Positions 17,498 through 26,631 of a stretch of 40,012 bases of DNA are shown piece by piece. Each line of letters opens with the position of its first letter. Positions within the stretch are counted from its first letter, which is position 1. The notes below the pieces were generated by a model. The model searched no databases. It saw only the letters and a program-made list of their open reading frames with translations, and was not told where the DNA came from. Source of the DNA: RGIG6178 sp045612885 (lineage in GTDB: Bacteria > Bacillota_I > Bacilli_A > RFN20 > DUOF01). The stretch covers positions 1-40,012 of the forward strand of contig JAZKZZ010000025.1 in assembly GCA_045612885.1 (NCBI GenBank), read 5' to 3'. The position numbers and the translations under genes are program-made.

Positions 17498-18483
17498 TTT
17501 CCTTCTCCTTTCAAATTCATGCATAATCCATATACATAATCCTCTAAATCAAATTCCTCTAAGTCATCAATTTTCTCTCCTAAACCAATAAACTTTACAG
17601 GAATTCCTAGTTCTTCTCTTATTGAAAGAATTATTCCCCCCTTACTAGTTGAATCCATTTTAGTAAGAATGATTGAATCCACACCTGTAGCTTTGGCAAA
17701 ACTTGATGCTTGAAGTACACCATTTTGACCAGTAGTAGCATCAATAACTAACATAACTTCATGTGGAGCACCTTCAACTTCTTTAGACAGAACCCTACGC
17801 ATTTTAGATAATTCGTCCATTAAATTTGTCTTAGTTTGAAGTCTTCCTGCACTATCACATATAACAATATCATAATTTTCTTCTTTAGCTTTATTAACAC
17901 CACGATAATATACGCTACTAGGATCTTCTTTTTCGTTTCCTTTTATAATATCAACACTCACTCTAGAAGCCCAAACGTCTAATTGCTCCACAGCTCCAGC
18001 TCTAAAAGTATCTCCTGCTACAAGCAACACTTTTTTCCCTTCATTTTTTAATCTATATGCAAGTTTAGCAATACTGGTAGTTTTACCAACGCCATTAACT
18101 CCTACCACTAAAATAACAGTAAGACCATTTTCATTAAAATTAATTTCAGTATCCATATCTTCTCCGCCTTTAGCATAATAAATAAACATTTTATCTACTA
18201 AAGTTTCATTTATTTCCTCTGGTGTTTTAATCTTTTCAAGTCTTACTTCTTTTTTAGTTTCATCAATAATATCCATTACAATTTTCACACCAATATCGGC
18301 CTCAATTAGGATTTCCTCTAATTCATCAAAATAATCTTCATTAATTTCTCTATATCTTGCAGCAAGTGCATTAAGTTTTGTAGAAAAGTTATTTCTAGAT
18401 TTATCCATAGCAACAACATATTTTTCATTTTTACTATTGCTCTTACCAAATACTTTTTCTTTTAATTTACTAAAAAATCCCAT
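17494..18483 (-). CDS. ftsY: SRP receptor FtsY
   Basis: 329 residues. It is the membrane-associated GTPase that receives the SRP-ribosome complex from Ffh. The N-terminus begins MGFFSKLKEKVFGK, a short amphipathic basic helix instead of the long acidic A domain of enterobacterial FtsY. The G domain shows GVNGVGKTTS (128-137), GDTFRAGAVEQL, DSAGRLQTKTNLMDEL, TKMDSTSKGG and IGLGEKIDDL. Its ribosome site lies in the 12-base gap after rnc. The stop overlaps the start of the small membrane gene. Confidence 0.97.
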   Translation of the reverse strand: MGFFSKLKEKVFGKSNSKNEKYVVAMDKSRNNFSTKLNALAARYREINEDYFDELEEILIEADIGVKIVMDIIDETKKEVRLEKIKTPEEINETLVDKMFIYYAKGGEDMDTEINFNENGLTVILVVGVNGVGKTTSIAKLAYRLKNEGKKVLLVAGDTFRAGAVEQLDVWASRVSVDIIKGNEKEDPSSVYYRGVNKAKEENYDIVICDSAGRLQTKTNLMDELSKMRRVLSKEVEGAPHEVMLVIDATTGQNGVLQASSFAKATGVDSIILTKMDSTSKGGIILSIREELGIPVKFIGLGEKIDDLEEFDLEDYVYGLCMNLKGEGK

Positions 18484-18495
18484 AATCTCACCCGC

Positions 18496-19176
18496 CTACT
18501 TACTGCACTTTTCAAGAGCTTTTCTTGCAGCATCTTGTTGTGCCTTTTTCTTTGAACTTCCTGTGCCAGAAGCTAAAACTATTTCATTATCTAGTAATAC
18601 TTCAAAAACATATATTGGATCATTACTAGTACCACTATGACTAACCTCTCTATATGTAACTGATTGCTTATTATCTGCTTGTACTAATTCTTGCAATTTA
18701 CTTTTATAATCTAACAAATCTGCCAAATTTATTATTTTGACTAACTCTAGAAAAATACTCTTAACAACTTTAAAAGCAACATCAAATCCTTGGTCCAAAT
18801 ATATAGCAGCCATAAACGCCTCAAACGCATCTGCTAAGATATTTTTACAATTTCTTCCATTGCTCTTTTCTTCTCCTATACCTAGATTTAATACCTTATC
18901 TAACCCTAACTTTTTAGCTTCATTTGCTAATGAGTCTGCACGAACAAGTTTAGATCTAACCAAACTCATTTCTCCCTCACTCATAGTGGCGCTATATTCA
19001 TTATAAATCAAATCTGAAACCATAAGTTGCAAAACTGCATCTCCCATAAATTCAAGTCGCTCTAAGTGACCATTTTCATAATTATGTTCATTAGCGTAAC
19101 TTGGATGAGTAATAGCCCTAATATATAAATTTGTATCGTTTGCTTTTATTCCTAATTTTTTTAATAACTCTTCCAT
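18496..19176 (-). CDS. rnc: Ribonuclease III
   Basis: 226 residues. It cleaves double-stranded RNA in rRNA maturation and mRNA decay. The RNase III signature LERLEFMGDAVL (38-49) holds the catalytic Glu42 and Asp46; the second acidic cluster is in ADAFEAFMAAIYLD. A C-terminal double-stranded RNA-binding domain covers about 155-226 (YKSKLQELVQ and GSSKKKAQQDAARKALE). The ATG overlaps the plsX stop by one base (TAATG). The Bacillus acpP-rnc-smc context is reduced here to plsX-rnc-ftsY. Confidence 0.97.
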   Translation of the reverse strand: MEELLKKLGIKANDTNLYIRAITHPSYANEHNYENGHLERLEFMGDAVLQLMVSDLIYNEYSATMSEGEMSLVRSKLVRADSLANEAKKLGLDKVLNLGIGEEKSNGRNCKNILADAFEAFMAAIYLDQGFDVAFKVVKSIFLELVKIINLADLLDYKSKLQELVQADNKQSVTYREVSHSGTSNDPIYVFEVLLDNEIVLASGTGSSKKKAQQDAARKALEKCSK

Positions 19177-20147
19177 TATTTCATCTCTTCTTTCATTTTC
19201 TTAACAACATCTTTTTTTATTAATTCATACGATACTTTTAACGCATTATAAAATGCTTCAGCATCACTTGAACCATGAGCTTTTACAACAACTTTATTAA
19301 CACCCACAAGCATTGCTCCACCATATTTTTTATAATCCATTTTATTCTTTAATTCATTAACTCCACTTTTAGCTAACAAATATCCTAACATAGTAAAAAT
19401 ATTTTTCTTAAATCCTTGTTTTAGCATAGCTGACATAGCTTTAGCAGTACCTTCCATACTCTTAAGTAAGATATTACCATCAAATCCACCAGCTACAATA
19501 ACATCAGCATCCCCATTTAACACATATCTAGCTTCCATATTTCCTTTAAATCCTTCAAGATTACTTTCTTTTATTAATGCATGTGCTTCTTTTACTAAAC
19601 TAGAACCTTTCTTTTCTTCAGCACCATTACTTAATAAATAAATATCTGGTTTTTCTAAATTGTTATAAACTTTAGAAAATATTCTTCCCATCTTAGCAAA
19701 TTCTAATAAATGACTTGGAGTATTGTCACTATTAGCGCCAATATCTAACACAATTACATTCTTATCTTTAATTGTAGGAAAAGGCGAAAGTAATGCCGCT
19801 CTTTCTACTCCTTCAATTAATTTTAAATATACAGTACTAGCAGTTAAGAATGCGCCTGTAGAACCTCCACTTACAACACCATCTAAATCATGCTCTTTAG
19901 TATAATTAATAGCTTTAATCATACTAGTTTCCTTTTTTCTTAAAATAGCTAGTGCTCCATCCTCCATTCCCATTACATCATCACAATGAATTATAATACA
20001 TTTATCTTTTAATTCTGTTAGTTCTTCTTCTTTACCAAAAACAACTAACTCAACATCTTTATAATCATTAAGAAAACGGATGATGGCATCCTTAGCCACC
20101 ACACTTCCTTTATCCATACCCATTACATCTACAGCAATTCTTATCAT
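19176..20147 (-). CDS. plsX: Phosphate acyltransferase PlsX
   Basis: 323 residues, full length for PlsX, which converts acyl-ACP to acyl-phosphate for PlsY in phospholipid synthesis. The N-terminus IRIAVDVMGMDKG corresponds to the family's conserved AxDxMGGDxxP start, here with GM-DKG replacing GGDxAP. Further conserved stretches are GVVSGGSTGAFLTAS, LLSPFPT, LDIGANSDNTP, DVIVAGGFDGNILLKSMEG and GVNKVVVKAHGSSD. AGAGGTG lies upstream. Together with FakA in the same operon it suggests phospholipids made from exogenous fatty acids; the fab genes that flank plsX in Bacillus are absent. Confidence 0.96.
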   Translation of the reverse strand: MIRIAVDVMGMDKGSVVAKDAIIRFLNDYKDVELVVFGKEEELTELKDKCIIIHCDDVMGMEDGALAILRKKETSMIKAINYTKEHDLDGVVSGGSTGAFLTASTVYLKLIEGVERAALLSPFPTIKDKNVIVLDIGANSDNTPSHLLEFAKMGRIFSKVYNNLEKPDIYLLSNGAEEKKGSSLVKEAHALIKESNLEGFKGNMEARYVLNGDADVIVAGGFDGNILLKSMEGTAKAMSAMLKQGFKKNIFTMLGYLLAKSGVNELKNKMDYKKYGGAMLVGVNKVVVKAHGSSDAEAFYNALKVSYELIKKDVVKKMKEEMK

Positions 20148-20178
20148 AGAAAAACACCTCTATTAATTGTATCAAATA

Positions 20179-22170
20179 TTAATTAATAACTTCCATATTT
20201 TCTTTATATTTACTGCCTATATACTCTAAATATTGCTTAAATTCTAATTTATTTAAATTAGAAAACACAAATTTCGCGTCTTTTCTTGCCGCTTCTAAGA
20301 TATTGTAGTCTTTTATGATATGAGCAACTTTAAGATCACTTGCACCACTTTGCTTAACACCAACAATATCTCCAACGCCACGTTGCTCCATATCATATTG
20401 GCTTATTTTAAATCCATCTAAAGTATTTTTAAAGAATTCAAGTCTATCGCTATACTCACTTAAATCATCTACTAAGAAGCAATATCCTTCTTTTTTTCCT
20501 CTACCTACTCTTCCTCTTAATTGGTGAAGTTGTGCTAATCCAAAATTATTAGCGTTGTAGATAATAATTACATTTGCATCTTTAATATCAATTCCCACTT
20601 CAATTACAGTAGTAGAAACAAGCAAATTAATTTCTCCACTTCTAAATCTCTCTAACATCTCATTTTTACTATCATTTGACATTTTCCCATGTAGATATCC
20701 AACACCAAATTTTTTGAATCGCTCATAATATTCTACATAAACATTACTTACACTCTTTTTATCGTTATTATCACTATTTATAAGAGGACACACAACATAA
20801 ATTTTATTGTTATTAACTAATAAATTTTCAAGCGCATCAAACATATTATCTTTATCATTTAAATCATACAATTTACTACTAACTTCTCTTTTTCCATTAG
20901 GGAATTCATCTAAAGTAGAAATATCTAATTCACCATAAATAGTATGAGCTAAAGTTCTAGGAATTGGAGTAGCAGACATAAGTAATAAATCAACCTTATC
21001 ACCTTTATCTCTTAGAAGTTGTCTTTGAACAACTCCAAATCTATGTTGTTCATCTACTACCGCTAATCCTAAGTTATTAAAAACAACATCATCCTGGATT
21101 AAACTATGAGTTCCCACTACTACATTTATACTTCCGTCTTTTATTCTTTTTTTGATATCTTTTTTTTCACTCAGTTTCATATCACTAACCAATAATTCAA
21201 GAGAAATATTATCCTTAAACACTTCTTTTAAACTATTATAATGTTGTCTTGCTAAGATATCAGTAGGAGCCATAAAAGCTACTTGAAAAGATGCATCAAC
21301 AGCAGCAAAACTAGCAAGGATAGCTACTAAAGTTTTACCACTTCCTACATCGCCTTGTAACAACCTATACATATTTAAAGAACTCTCTAAATCGCCTACA
21401 ATTTCATTGAAAGCCAATAATTGACTATTAGTAGGTTGATATGGCAATGACTTGATGAATTCATCAATATGTGCCCTATTAATTTTCTTTGTAATGGTAT
21501 TATGACTTTCTTTGAATCTTCTTTTAGATAATTCCATTACCAATACAAATTCTAAAAACTCCTCATATTTCAAGTGTCTGTATCCTTGTTTTACATCATC
21601 CATTGATTTAGGAAAATGCAACAATCTTAATGATTCTTTTTTAGATAGCAATCTATACTTTTCTCTAAAATAGATTGGTAAATTATCTAATTCTATTTTA
21701 TTAACATCTAAATATGAAAATGCATCTTTTACAATGCTATTAAATTCTGCATTTTTAAATCCTGTCGGAAGTTTATAAAAGTAATCTATTAAACTATGAT
21801 AATCAAAAAATATCTCACTAACAGTGATATTTTTCCTATAATAATCCAATTTACCTATTATCTTAATAGTTCTATTCTCTACTAATAAGTTTTTAAGATA
21901 ATCTCTATTAAAAATTACAATTGTATAATATTCATCCTCAATTAATCCTTCAAACTCTATTTTAGATAATTTGGTTTTTATGCGTTTAAAAATCACCTCA
22001 CTTGATATTTTACAAAGTAAGGTGATCTTATTATTATGTTTGGTTATATCTATTTTTTCTTCTTTTAAATCAACATATCTTTTTGGCAAATAATTGATAA
22101 TATCATAAACATTATTTAACTCTAATTGATTTAAAAAGTTACTTCTACGATCACTAACCTTTATTTGCAT
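20179..22170 (-). CDS. recG: ATP-dependent DNA helicase RecG
   Basis: 663 residues, near the usual 670-690. RecG drives branch migration and fork regression. The N-terminal wedge/OB domain (1-140) is followed by superfamily 2 helicase motifs: GDVGSGKT near 270, the DEQH box VVDEQHRFGVVQR near 375, MSATPIPRTL, VSTTVIEVGID and QLRGRVGRG. The C-terminus has the RecG-type FFKNTLDGFKISQYDMEQRG. The start is only two bases after the fakA stop, so translation is probably coupled. Confidence 0.97.
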   Translation of the reverse strand: MQIKVSDRRSNFLNQLELNNVYDIINYLPKRYVDLKEEKIDITKHNNKITLLCKISSEVIFKRIKTKLSKIEFEGLIEDEYYTIVIFNRDYLKNLLVENRTIKIIGKLDYYRKNITVSEIFFDYHSLIDYFYKLPTGFKNAEFNSIVKDAFSYLDVNKIELDNLPIYFREKYRLLSKKESLRLLHFPKSMDDVKQGYRHLKYEEFLEFVLVMELSKRRFKESHNTITKKINRAHIDEFIKSLPYQPTNSQLLAFNEIVGDLESSLNMYRLLQGDVGSGKTLVAILASFAAVDASFQVAFMAPTDILARQHYNSLKEVFKDNISLELLVSDMKLSEKKDIKKRIKDGSINVVVGTHSLIQDDVVFNNLGLAVVDEQHRFGVVQRQLLRDKGDKVDLLLMSATPIPRTLAHTIYGELDISTLDEFPNGKREVSSKLYDLNDKDNMFDALENLLVNNNKIYVVCPLINSDNNDKKSVSNVYVEYYERFKKFGVGYLHGKMSNDSKNEMLERFRSGEINLLVSTTVIEVGIDIKDANVIIIYNANNFGLAQLHQLRGRVGRGKKEGYCFLVDDLSEYSDRLEFFKNTLDGFKISQYDMEQRGVGDIVGVKQSGASDLKVAHIIKDYNILEAARKDAKFVFSNLNKLEFKQYLEYIGSKYKENMEVIN

Positions 22171-22172
22171 AA

Positions 22173-23816
22173 TTATTCAACTCCAATAATATAGCTATAA
22201 ACAGGTTGATCTCCTTTTTTAACATCTACTTCTAAATCATATCTATCATTTAAATAATCCACAATTGCACTTGTCTCAGTTTCCTTAGCATCATTACCTG
22301 CGATTAAAGTTACAATCTCACTACTATCATCAATCATAGTATTCAACAATTCAATTGTAGCCATAACTTTATCCTCTTTACAAGTAACTATAGTTTTGCC
22401 ATTTAATCCCATAAAATGATTTTGTTTAATTTCCATTCCATCAATTGTAGTATCTTTAATAGCAAATGTAACTTGTCCAGATTTAACACTAGTTAACGCT
22501 TCACACATTTGCTCATAATTTTCATCAGCATTACACTCAGGATTAAACATCATACACGCTACTAACCCTTGAGGAATTGTTTTGGTAGGAATCACTTTAC
22601 AATTAACTCCTTCTGCAACTTGGCTAGCTTGATTAGCAGCCATAACAATATTAGAGTTATTAGGTAAAATAAAGACATTTTTAGCATTAACTTTCTCTAT
22701 TGCATGAATAAAATCTTCTGTAGAAGGGTTCATTGTTTGTCCACCACTTACAACTTCACTTACACGTAAATCTTTAAACATTTGGTTAATACCCTCACCA
22801 GCGCTAACTGCAATAATTGCATATTCAGCTTTTTCAGGTTTACTAGATGATTCTTGCTTATCTTGTAAGTTAGAATGTTGTAATTGCATATTTTCAACTT
22901 TTAAAGTAACAAACTCACCAAATTGTTGAGCATAGTTAAATATATTTCCTGGTTTTAATGTATGAATATGAACTTTTACAATATCATCATCTTGTACTAC
23001 TACTATTGAATTTCCATGATTCTCTAATACTGAAGCAAATCTTGCTTGATTAAAATGCTTCTTTCCTTCCTTTTCTGGTGAAAGTTGCATGATAAATTCA
23101 GTACAATATCCAAACTCATCATTTTCTATCATTCCTTGCACACCAATAGATGGTTCTGCTTGAGTAGTAACAGTAGCTTTTTCTCTATCAATAATTTTAT
23201 TATTTAAAGCACTCATAAATCCGTCAAGTACTTTGATTAATCCAGCTCCTCCAGAATCTACAACTCCAACTTCTTTTAATACTGGCAATAATTCTGGTGT
23301 TCTTTGCAACGAAGCGTTTGCCTCACTAAGAAGATACTCCATGCATTCTTTTACACTAACTGGTTTTTCTAAACAATCAACATATTCTTTTAAAGCAATA
23401 CTACTTTCTCTTATAACAGTTAAAATAGTACCTTCAACTGGCTTCATAACAGCTTTATAAGCAACATTTTTAGCACTAATTAAAGCATCAGCAAATTCAA
23501 AACAGTCAACTTCTGTCTTTCCCTCTAAACCAATTGCAAATCCTCTAAATATTTGTGACAAAATTACTCCAGAGTTACCTCTAGCTCCCATTAGTAATCC
23601 TCTTGAAAAAGATTTAGCTACTTCATATATATTACTAGTATCACTATTTAAGATTTCTTTAGCCCCACTAGTCATAGTCAAATTCATATTCGTACCAGTA
23701 TCCCCATCAGGAACTGGAAACACATTCAAAGCATCAATTTGAGGATAACAATTAAACAAATTGTTTGCTCCTGAAACAATCATTTGCTTTAAATGATGCC
23801 CATTAATTTTATTCAT
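22173..23816 (-). CDS. fakA: Fatty acid kinase, catalytic subunit FakA (YloV)
   Basis: 547 residues from the ATG at 23816, eight bases after GGAGG; an upstream TTG lies in the ribosome site. The N-terminal Dak2-type kinase domain carries NVFPVPDGDTGTNMNLTM (residues 31-48) with metal-binding Asp residues, and GARGNSGVILSQIFRG. Middle and C-terminal DegV-like regions follow (DDDIVKVHIHTLKPG; FILPNNSNIVMAA). FakA phosphorylates exogenous fatty acids held by a FakB protein; the acyl-phosphate enters phospholipids through the PlsX/PlsY route. No fakB is in this window. Gene order asp23-fakA-recG matches Firmicutes. Confidence 0.95.
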   Translation of the reverse strand: MNKINGHHLKQMIVSGANNLFNCYPQIDALNVFPVPDGDTGTNMNLTMTSGAKEILNSDTSNIYEVAKSFSRGLLMGARGNSGVILSQIFRGFAIGLEGKTEVDCFEFADALISAKNVAYKAVMKPVEGTILTVIRESSIALKEYVDCLEKPVSVKECMEYLLSEANASLQRTPELLPVLKEVGVVDSGGAGLIKVLDGFMSALNNKIIDREKATVTTQAEPSIGVQGMIENDEFGYCTEFIMQLSPEKEGKKHFNQARFASVLENHGNSIVVVQDDDIVKVHIHTLKPGNIFNYAQQFGEFVTLKVENMQLQHSNLQDKQESSSKPEKAEYAIIAVSAGEGINQMFKDLRVSEVVSGGQTMNPSTEDFIHAIEKVNAKNVFILPNNSNIVMAANQASQVAEGVNCKVIPTKTIPQGLVACMMFNPECNADENYEQMCEALTSVKSGQVTFAIKDTTIDGMEIKQNHFMGLNGKTIVTCKEDKVMATIELLNTMIDDSSEIVTLIAGNDAKETETSAIVDYLNDRYDLEVDVKKGDQPVYSYIIGVE

Positions 23817-23839
23817 TTCAATTTCCTCCAAAATAACTA

Positions 23840-24196
23840 TTAAATGCTTTTAATTCCCTTTACAAAAACATTTATAGATTTAAATTTTATGTCAAGTGTC
23901 TTTTCTAACACATACTTTACCTTCTTTTGAACTTCACTTACTACTTCAGTAATTTTCAAACCATAAGCAACCATGATATACATCTCAACTTCAATGCCTG
24001 TCTTAGTCTCTTTTGCAAAAACTCCCTTCTTATAGTTTTCTATTCTAAGTAATTCCGCAATACTGGCTCTTAATCCAGTCTTAGGAACCATTCCAACAAC
24101 GCCATAACATTCTGTTGCAGCATTACCAGCAATAGATGCAATTGCTTCCATACTAATTGAAACATTTCCTCTGTTATTTGTTTTTTCAATCATCAT
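23840..24196 (-). CDS. yloU: Asp23/Gls24 (DUF322) family protein
   Basis: 118 residues. It opens with GNVSISMEAIASIAGNAATECYGVVGM, the Asp23 signature, and contains EVEMYIMVAYGLKITEVVSEVQKKV. Members are cell-envelope-associated proteins of general function and stand upstream of fakA in Bacillus (yloU-yloV). Either of the two adjacent ATGs may start; GAGGTG lies about eight bases upstream of the first. It is the first gene of the nine-gene operon and is preceded by a strong promoter. Confidence 0.93.
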   Translation of the reverse strand: MMIEKTNNRGNVSISMEAIASIAGNAATECYGVVGMVPKTGLRASIAELLRIENYKKGVFAKETKTGIEVEMYIMVAYGLKITEVVSEVQKKVKYVLEKTLDIKFKSINVFVKGIKSI

Positions 24197-24220
24197 ACCT
24201 TTTGCACCTCGCTAGTAAAG

Positions 24221-24249
24221 ATTATACAGAATATGCACATTTATTGCAA
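24221..24249 (-). promoter_or_regulatory. Promoter of the asp23-fakA-recG-plsX-rnc-ftsY-ylxM-ffh operon
   Basis: Minus-strand TTGCAA (24244-24249) and perfect TATAAT (24221-24226), 17-base spacing, 24 bases before the first start codon. Confidence 0.7.
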
Positions 24250-24354
24250 ACTTTTCACATATTTTAAGGTTTTAAAGCTCTTTTTATATTAAAAATTAAT
24301 ATAAAGCTAAAATTTCAAAGTTAAAAAAAACTTTTTTTCTTATTTAATATGAGT

Positions 24355-24360
24355 TATAAT
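24355..24360 (+). promoter_or_regulatory. -10 box upstream of the HEPN-like gene
   Basis: A perfect TATAAT (24355-24360) lies 23 bases before the ATG. The -35 region at 17 bases is only a T-run, so the promoter is probably weak or activator-dependent. GGGGTGA at 24373-24379 is the ribosome site. Confidence 0.45.
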
Positions 24361-24383
24361 TTAACTAGTTTAGGGGTGAAAAA

Positions 24384-26390
24384 ATGAATAAATACTCTCT
24401 TATTGATGAATTAAATACTCTAAAGTCATATTTAAATTCCATAGAAAACAAACAACTAGATTTAAATGAAAGAAAAATAGCTTCTCATACAATTATTGGT
24501 ATGATTATCACAATTAATACCTTAATTTCTACCGGAGCTTATAATCAAGACAATCATAGTGGTGATCTTTTATTTTCTTTAATTGATCAAGCACGAAATA
24601 CTGTATTACATTATGGTTATTTTAATGAATATTCAAACATTTATCCTGACGCTAATTTAATTATTAATAATATCCCTCAATCTTTAAATTCTAATTTTGC
24701 CGAAAAAGTTAATGATATTAATCTTAATATTCAAAATGATTATCATATGACTATGATTAATAATAATATTGAAATATCACTTTTAAATAATAACAACGAT
24801 TTGGTTTTATTACGAAATAAGATAAATGACGAACAACTATATATTAGTAAAAAAGATTTACTTATTATCACAAATCAAATAGATTCCAATCGCATATATT
24901 TAATTAACAAATCTAATGATGCCATATTTTTTTATAAGAAAAATGTTATTTCACCTACAGAAAAAGTAGATTTTAACTTTATTGAAGAATCAAGTTTTTC
25001 AAAAGAATTCACATCATGTAAAAAGAAAATAAAGATCAAAGATAACTTAAACCTTATCCTAAACGCATTTAAAGAAAATAAATATAATAACTCAGTTGTA
25101 ACTTTTAAATACGACAATAAACAATACTATCTAACACCATATAATTTAATAAGAAAAATGATAAATTATAGAGTTATAGATGAAAGAATTGTAGAAGGCA
25201 AATTTATATTAACAGATTCTACAAAACACATATCTACCCCTGAAGTTGATATTAGCACTATAGATTTTTCTAAAATTATTAATTTGGTTAAAGTTGAAGA
25301 TATTTTCTTTATCGAATTATTTCTTAAACGTTATAAAAATTATCTTAATATTTTAGAAGAGAATCCCAATCTTTCTTTATATGCTAAACAATCTATGTTA
25401 TTAAATTTATATCAAGTTGGAGCAAGAGATATTTCTGATAATTTTTACCAATTAGATGACTCTAAGCAATTAAAAAAATTGCATGTTGCATATATGCAAC
25501 TTAGAAAAACACTCTCTCACTCTCCAATTTTAGATAAAGAAGAAAAATCAACACTAATCCATGATTTAGAAAAAACTTGTAATATTTTTTATGACATTTT
25601 TAAATCTATATATAACAAGTATTCTAACAAGAAAAAAGGAGAACCTTTCTCTAATCTCCCTAGTCCTAAAAAAATAGACAACAGAACTTCATTTATTTCT
25701 AGTAAAACTAGTACTCATTTACTAATAAATCATAAAGGTAAAACTAAAATGATTGATGATAAAAAGTATATTCAATTGGATGATAATGAATATCTAGATA
25801 TTGAAAGAGCTATTCTGCTTCTTGATTATATAACATTAAGTTCTAGTAAATGTCTAGTTCCTTTAAATGGACTAAAAACAATAAAACTAGATAACGAAAA
25901 TAATCCACACAAATCTAAATTAGAAATTAATAAATATCCAATTGTAACCGCAGATACTACCTCTTCTATTTTATTAAATGCTAATGACTATATTAGATCG
26001 CATCCTTGCTATAATGAAGATGAAAATTTTGTAGTAATAACCTTCTTTAACTCAAAAGGAGAAGCAGTATTAACCGAAGGAATAAAGAATCTAATTTATC
26101 GTAGACATTCTCAAAAAATTCAACCAGAATTACTAGTAGATATTACAAATCTAATTATTCCTTCAAATCTAAACGAACCATTAACATTAACTAACAACCA
26201 AAATGTTATTGCTAAAATATATCTTGCAACTATAGATCAAGATCATCAAATTAAACAAGTATTAATTAATAATAAACAAAAAGAAATAGATTATGGTATA
26301 CTCTTAGAGAAAGATTTGATGACAGACTCAATTACAAACGCTAAGAAAGAGGTGTTTAATAATGAAAAAAGAAATAGAATTAGCCTATGA
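24384..26390 (+). CDS. Large protein with N-terminal HepT-like HEPN region and second R-x4-H motif
   Basis: 668 residues, soluble, no recognised full-length family. Residues 1-105 look like a compact HepT-type HEPN domain: two amphipathic helices, then LIDQARNTVLHYGYF, in which R71-NTVL-H76 matches the catalytic Rx4-6H motif of HEPN ribonucleases and is followed by Tyr77 and Tyr79. Later comes a second, similar motif, YMQLRKTLSHSPI (R374, H379), inside another helical stretch (about 300-412). Between and after these lie beta-rich segments (110-290 and 440-640) that I cannot name. It is the first of three overlapping genes; its last 29 bases overlap the next gene. I infer an RNase-type toxin or effector; the HEPN assignment rests on motif and helix pattern, not a search. 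Confidence 0.8.
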   Translation: MNKYSLIDELNTLKSYLNSIENKQLDLNERKIASHTIIGMIITINTLISTGAYNQDNHSGDLLFSLIDQARNTVLHYGYFNEYSNIYPDANLIINNIPQSLNSNFAEKVNDINLNIQNDYHMTMINNNIEISLLNNNNDLVLLRNKINDEQLYISKKDLLIITNQIDSNRIYLINKSNDAIFFYKKNVISPTEKVDFNFIEESSFSKEFTSCKKKIKIKDNLNLILNAFKENKYNNSVVTFKYDNKQYYLTPYNLIRKMINYRVIDERIVEGKFILTDSTKHISTPEVDISTIDFSKIINLVKVEDIFFIELFLKRYKNYLNILEENPNLSLYAKQSMLLNLYQVGARDISDNFYQLDDSKQLKKLHVAYMQLRKTLSHSPILDKEEKSTLIHDLEKTCNIFYDIFKSIYNKYSNKKKGEPFSNLPSPKKIDNRTSFISSKTSTHLLINHKGKTKMIDDKKYIQLDDNEYLDIERAILLLDYITLSSSKCLVPLNGLKTIKLDNENNPHKSKLEINKYPIVTADTTSSILLNANDYIRSHPCYNEDENFVVITFFNSKGEAVLTEGIKNLIYRRHSQKIQPELLVDITNLIIPSNLNEPLTLTNNQNVIAKIYLATIDQDHQIKQVLINNKQKEIDYGILLEKDLMTDSITNAKKEVFNNEKRNRISL

Positions 26391-26631
26391 AAGACTACCT
26401 AAATTATTAAAAATGTACGGTTTTAAAAAGGCTTATGTTAGAAATGAAAATGAAGATTTAGCTATTGTTTTATGTGAACAGGAAAAACCTTTATCACTTT
26501 CTTCATGGCTTGAATTCGAAACATTTGCTAAACTCGATATTTCAAGAAATATCATTTTAATAGGACAAGAACAAATTGAAAACTTAGACAGTTATTTACT
26601 TATAAAAGGAAGTGATGATAATGATAAATAA
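26362..26631 (+). CDS. Degenerate minimal nucleotidyltransferase (MntA-like) candidate
   Basis: 89 residues, AGAGGTG seven bases upstream, starting inside the end of the previous gene. The layout follows a minimal nucleotidyltransferase: an N-terminal helix, strand FKKAYV, strand EDLAIVLCE where MNT proteins have SDxDLxVL, a helix with SSWLEFETFAKL, then ISRNIILIG and a final helix ending LIKG, matching the usual VDLV...IL..G ending. The catalytic GSxxxG loop is missing and the first metal-binding Asp is replaced (NENED), so if homologous it is catalytically dead. This is an inferred remote relationship, strengthened by the HEPN-like neighbours on both sides. Confidence 0.72.
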   Translation: MKKEIELAYERLPKLLKMYGFKKAYVRNENEDLAIVLCEQEKPLSLSSWLEFETFAKLDISRNIILIGQEQIENLDSYLLIKGSDDNDK

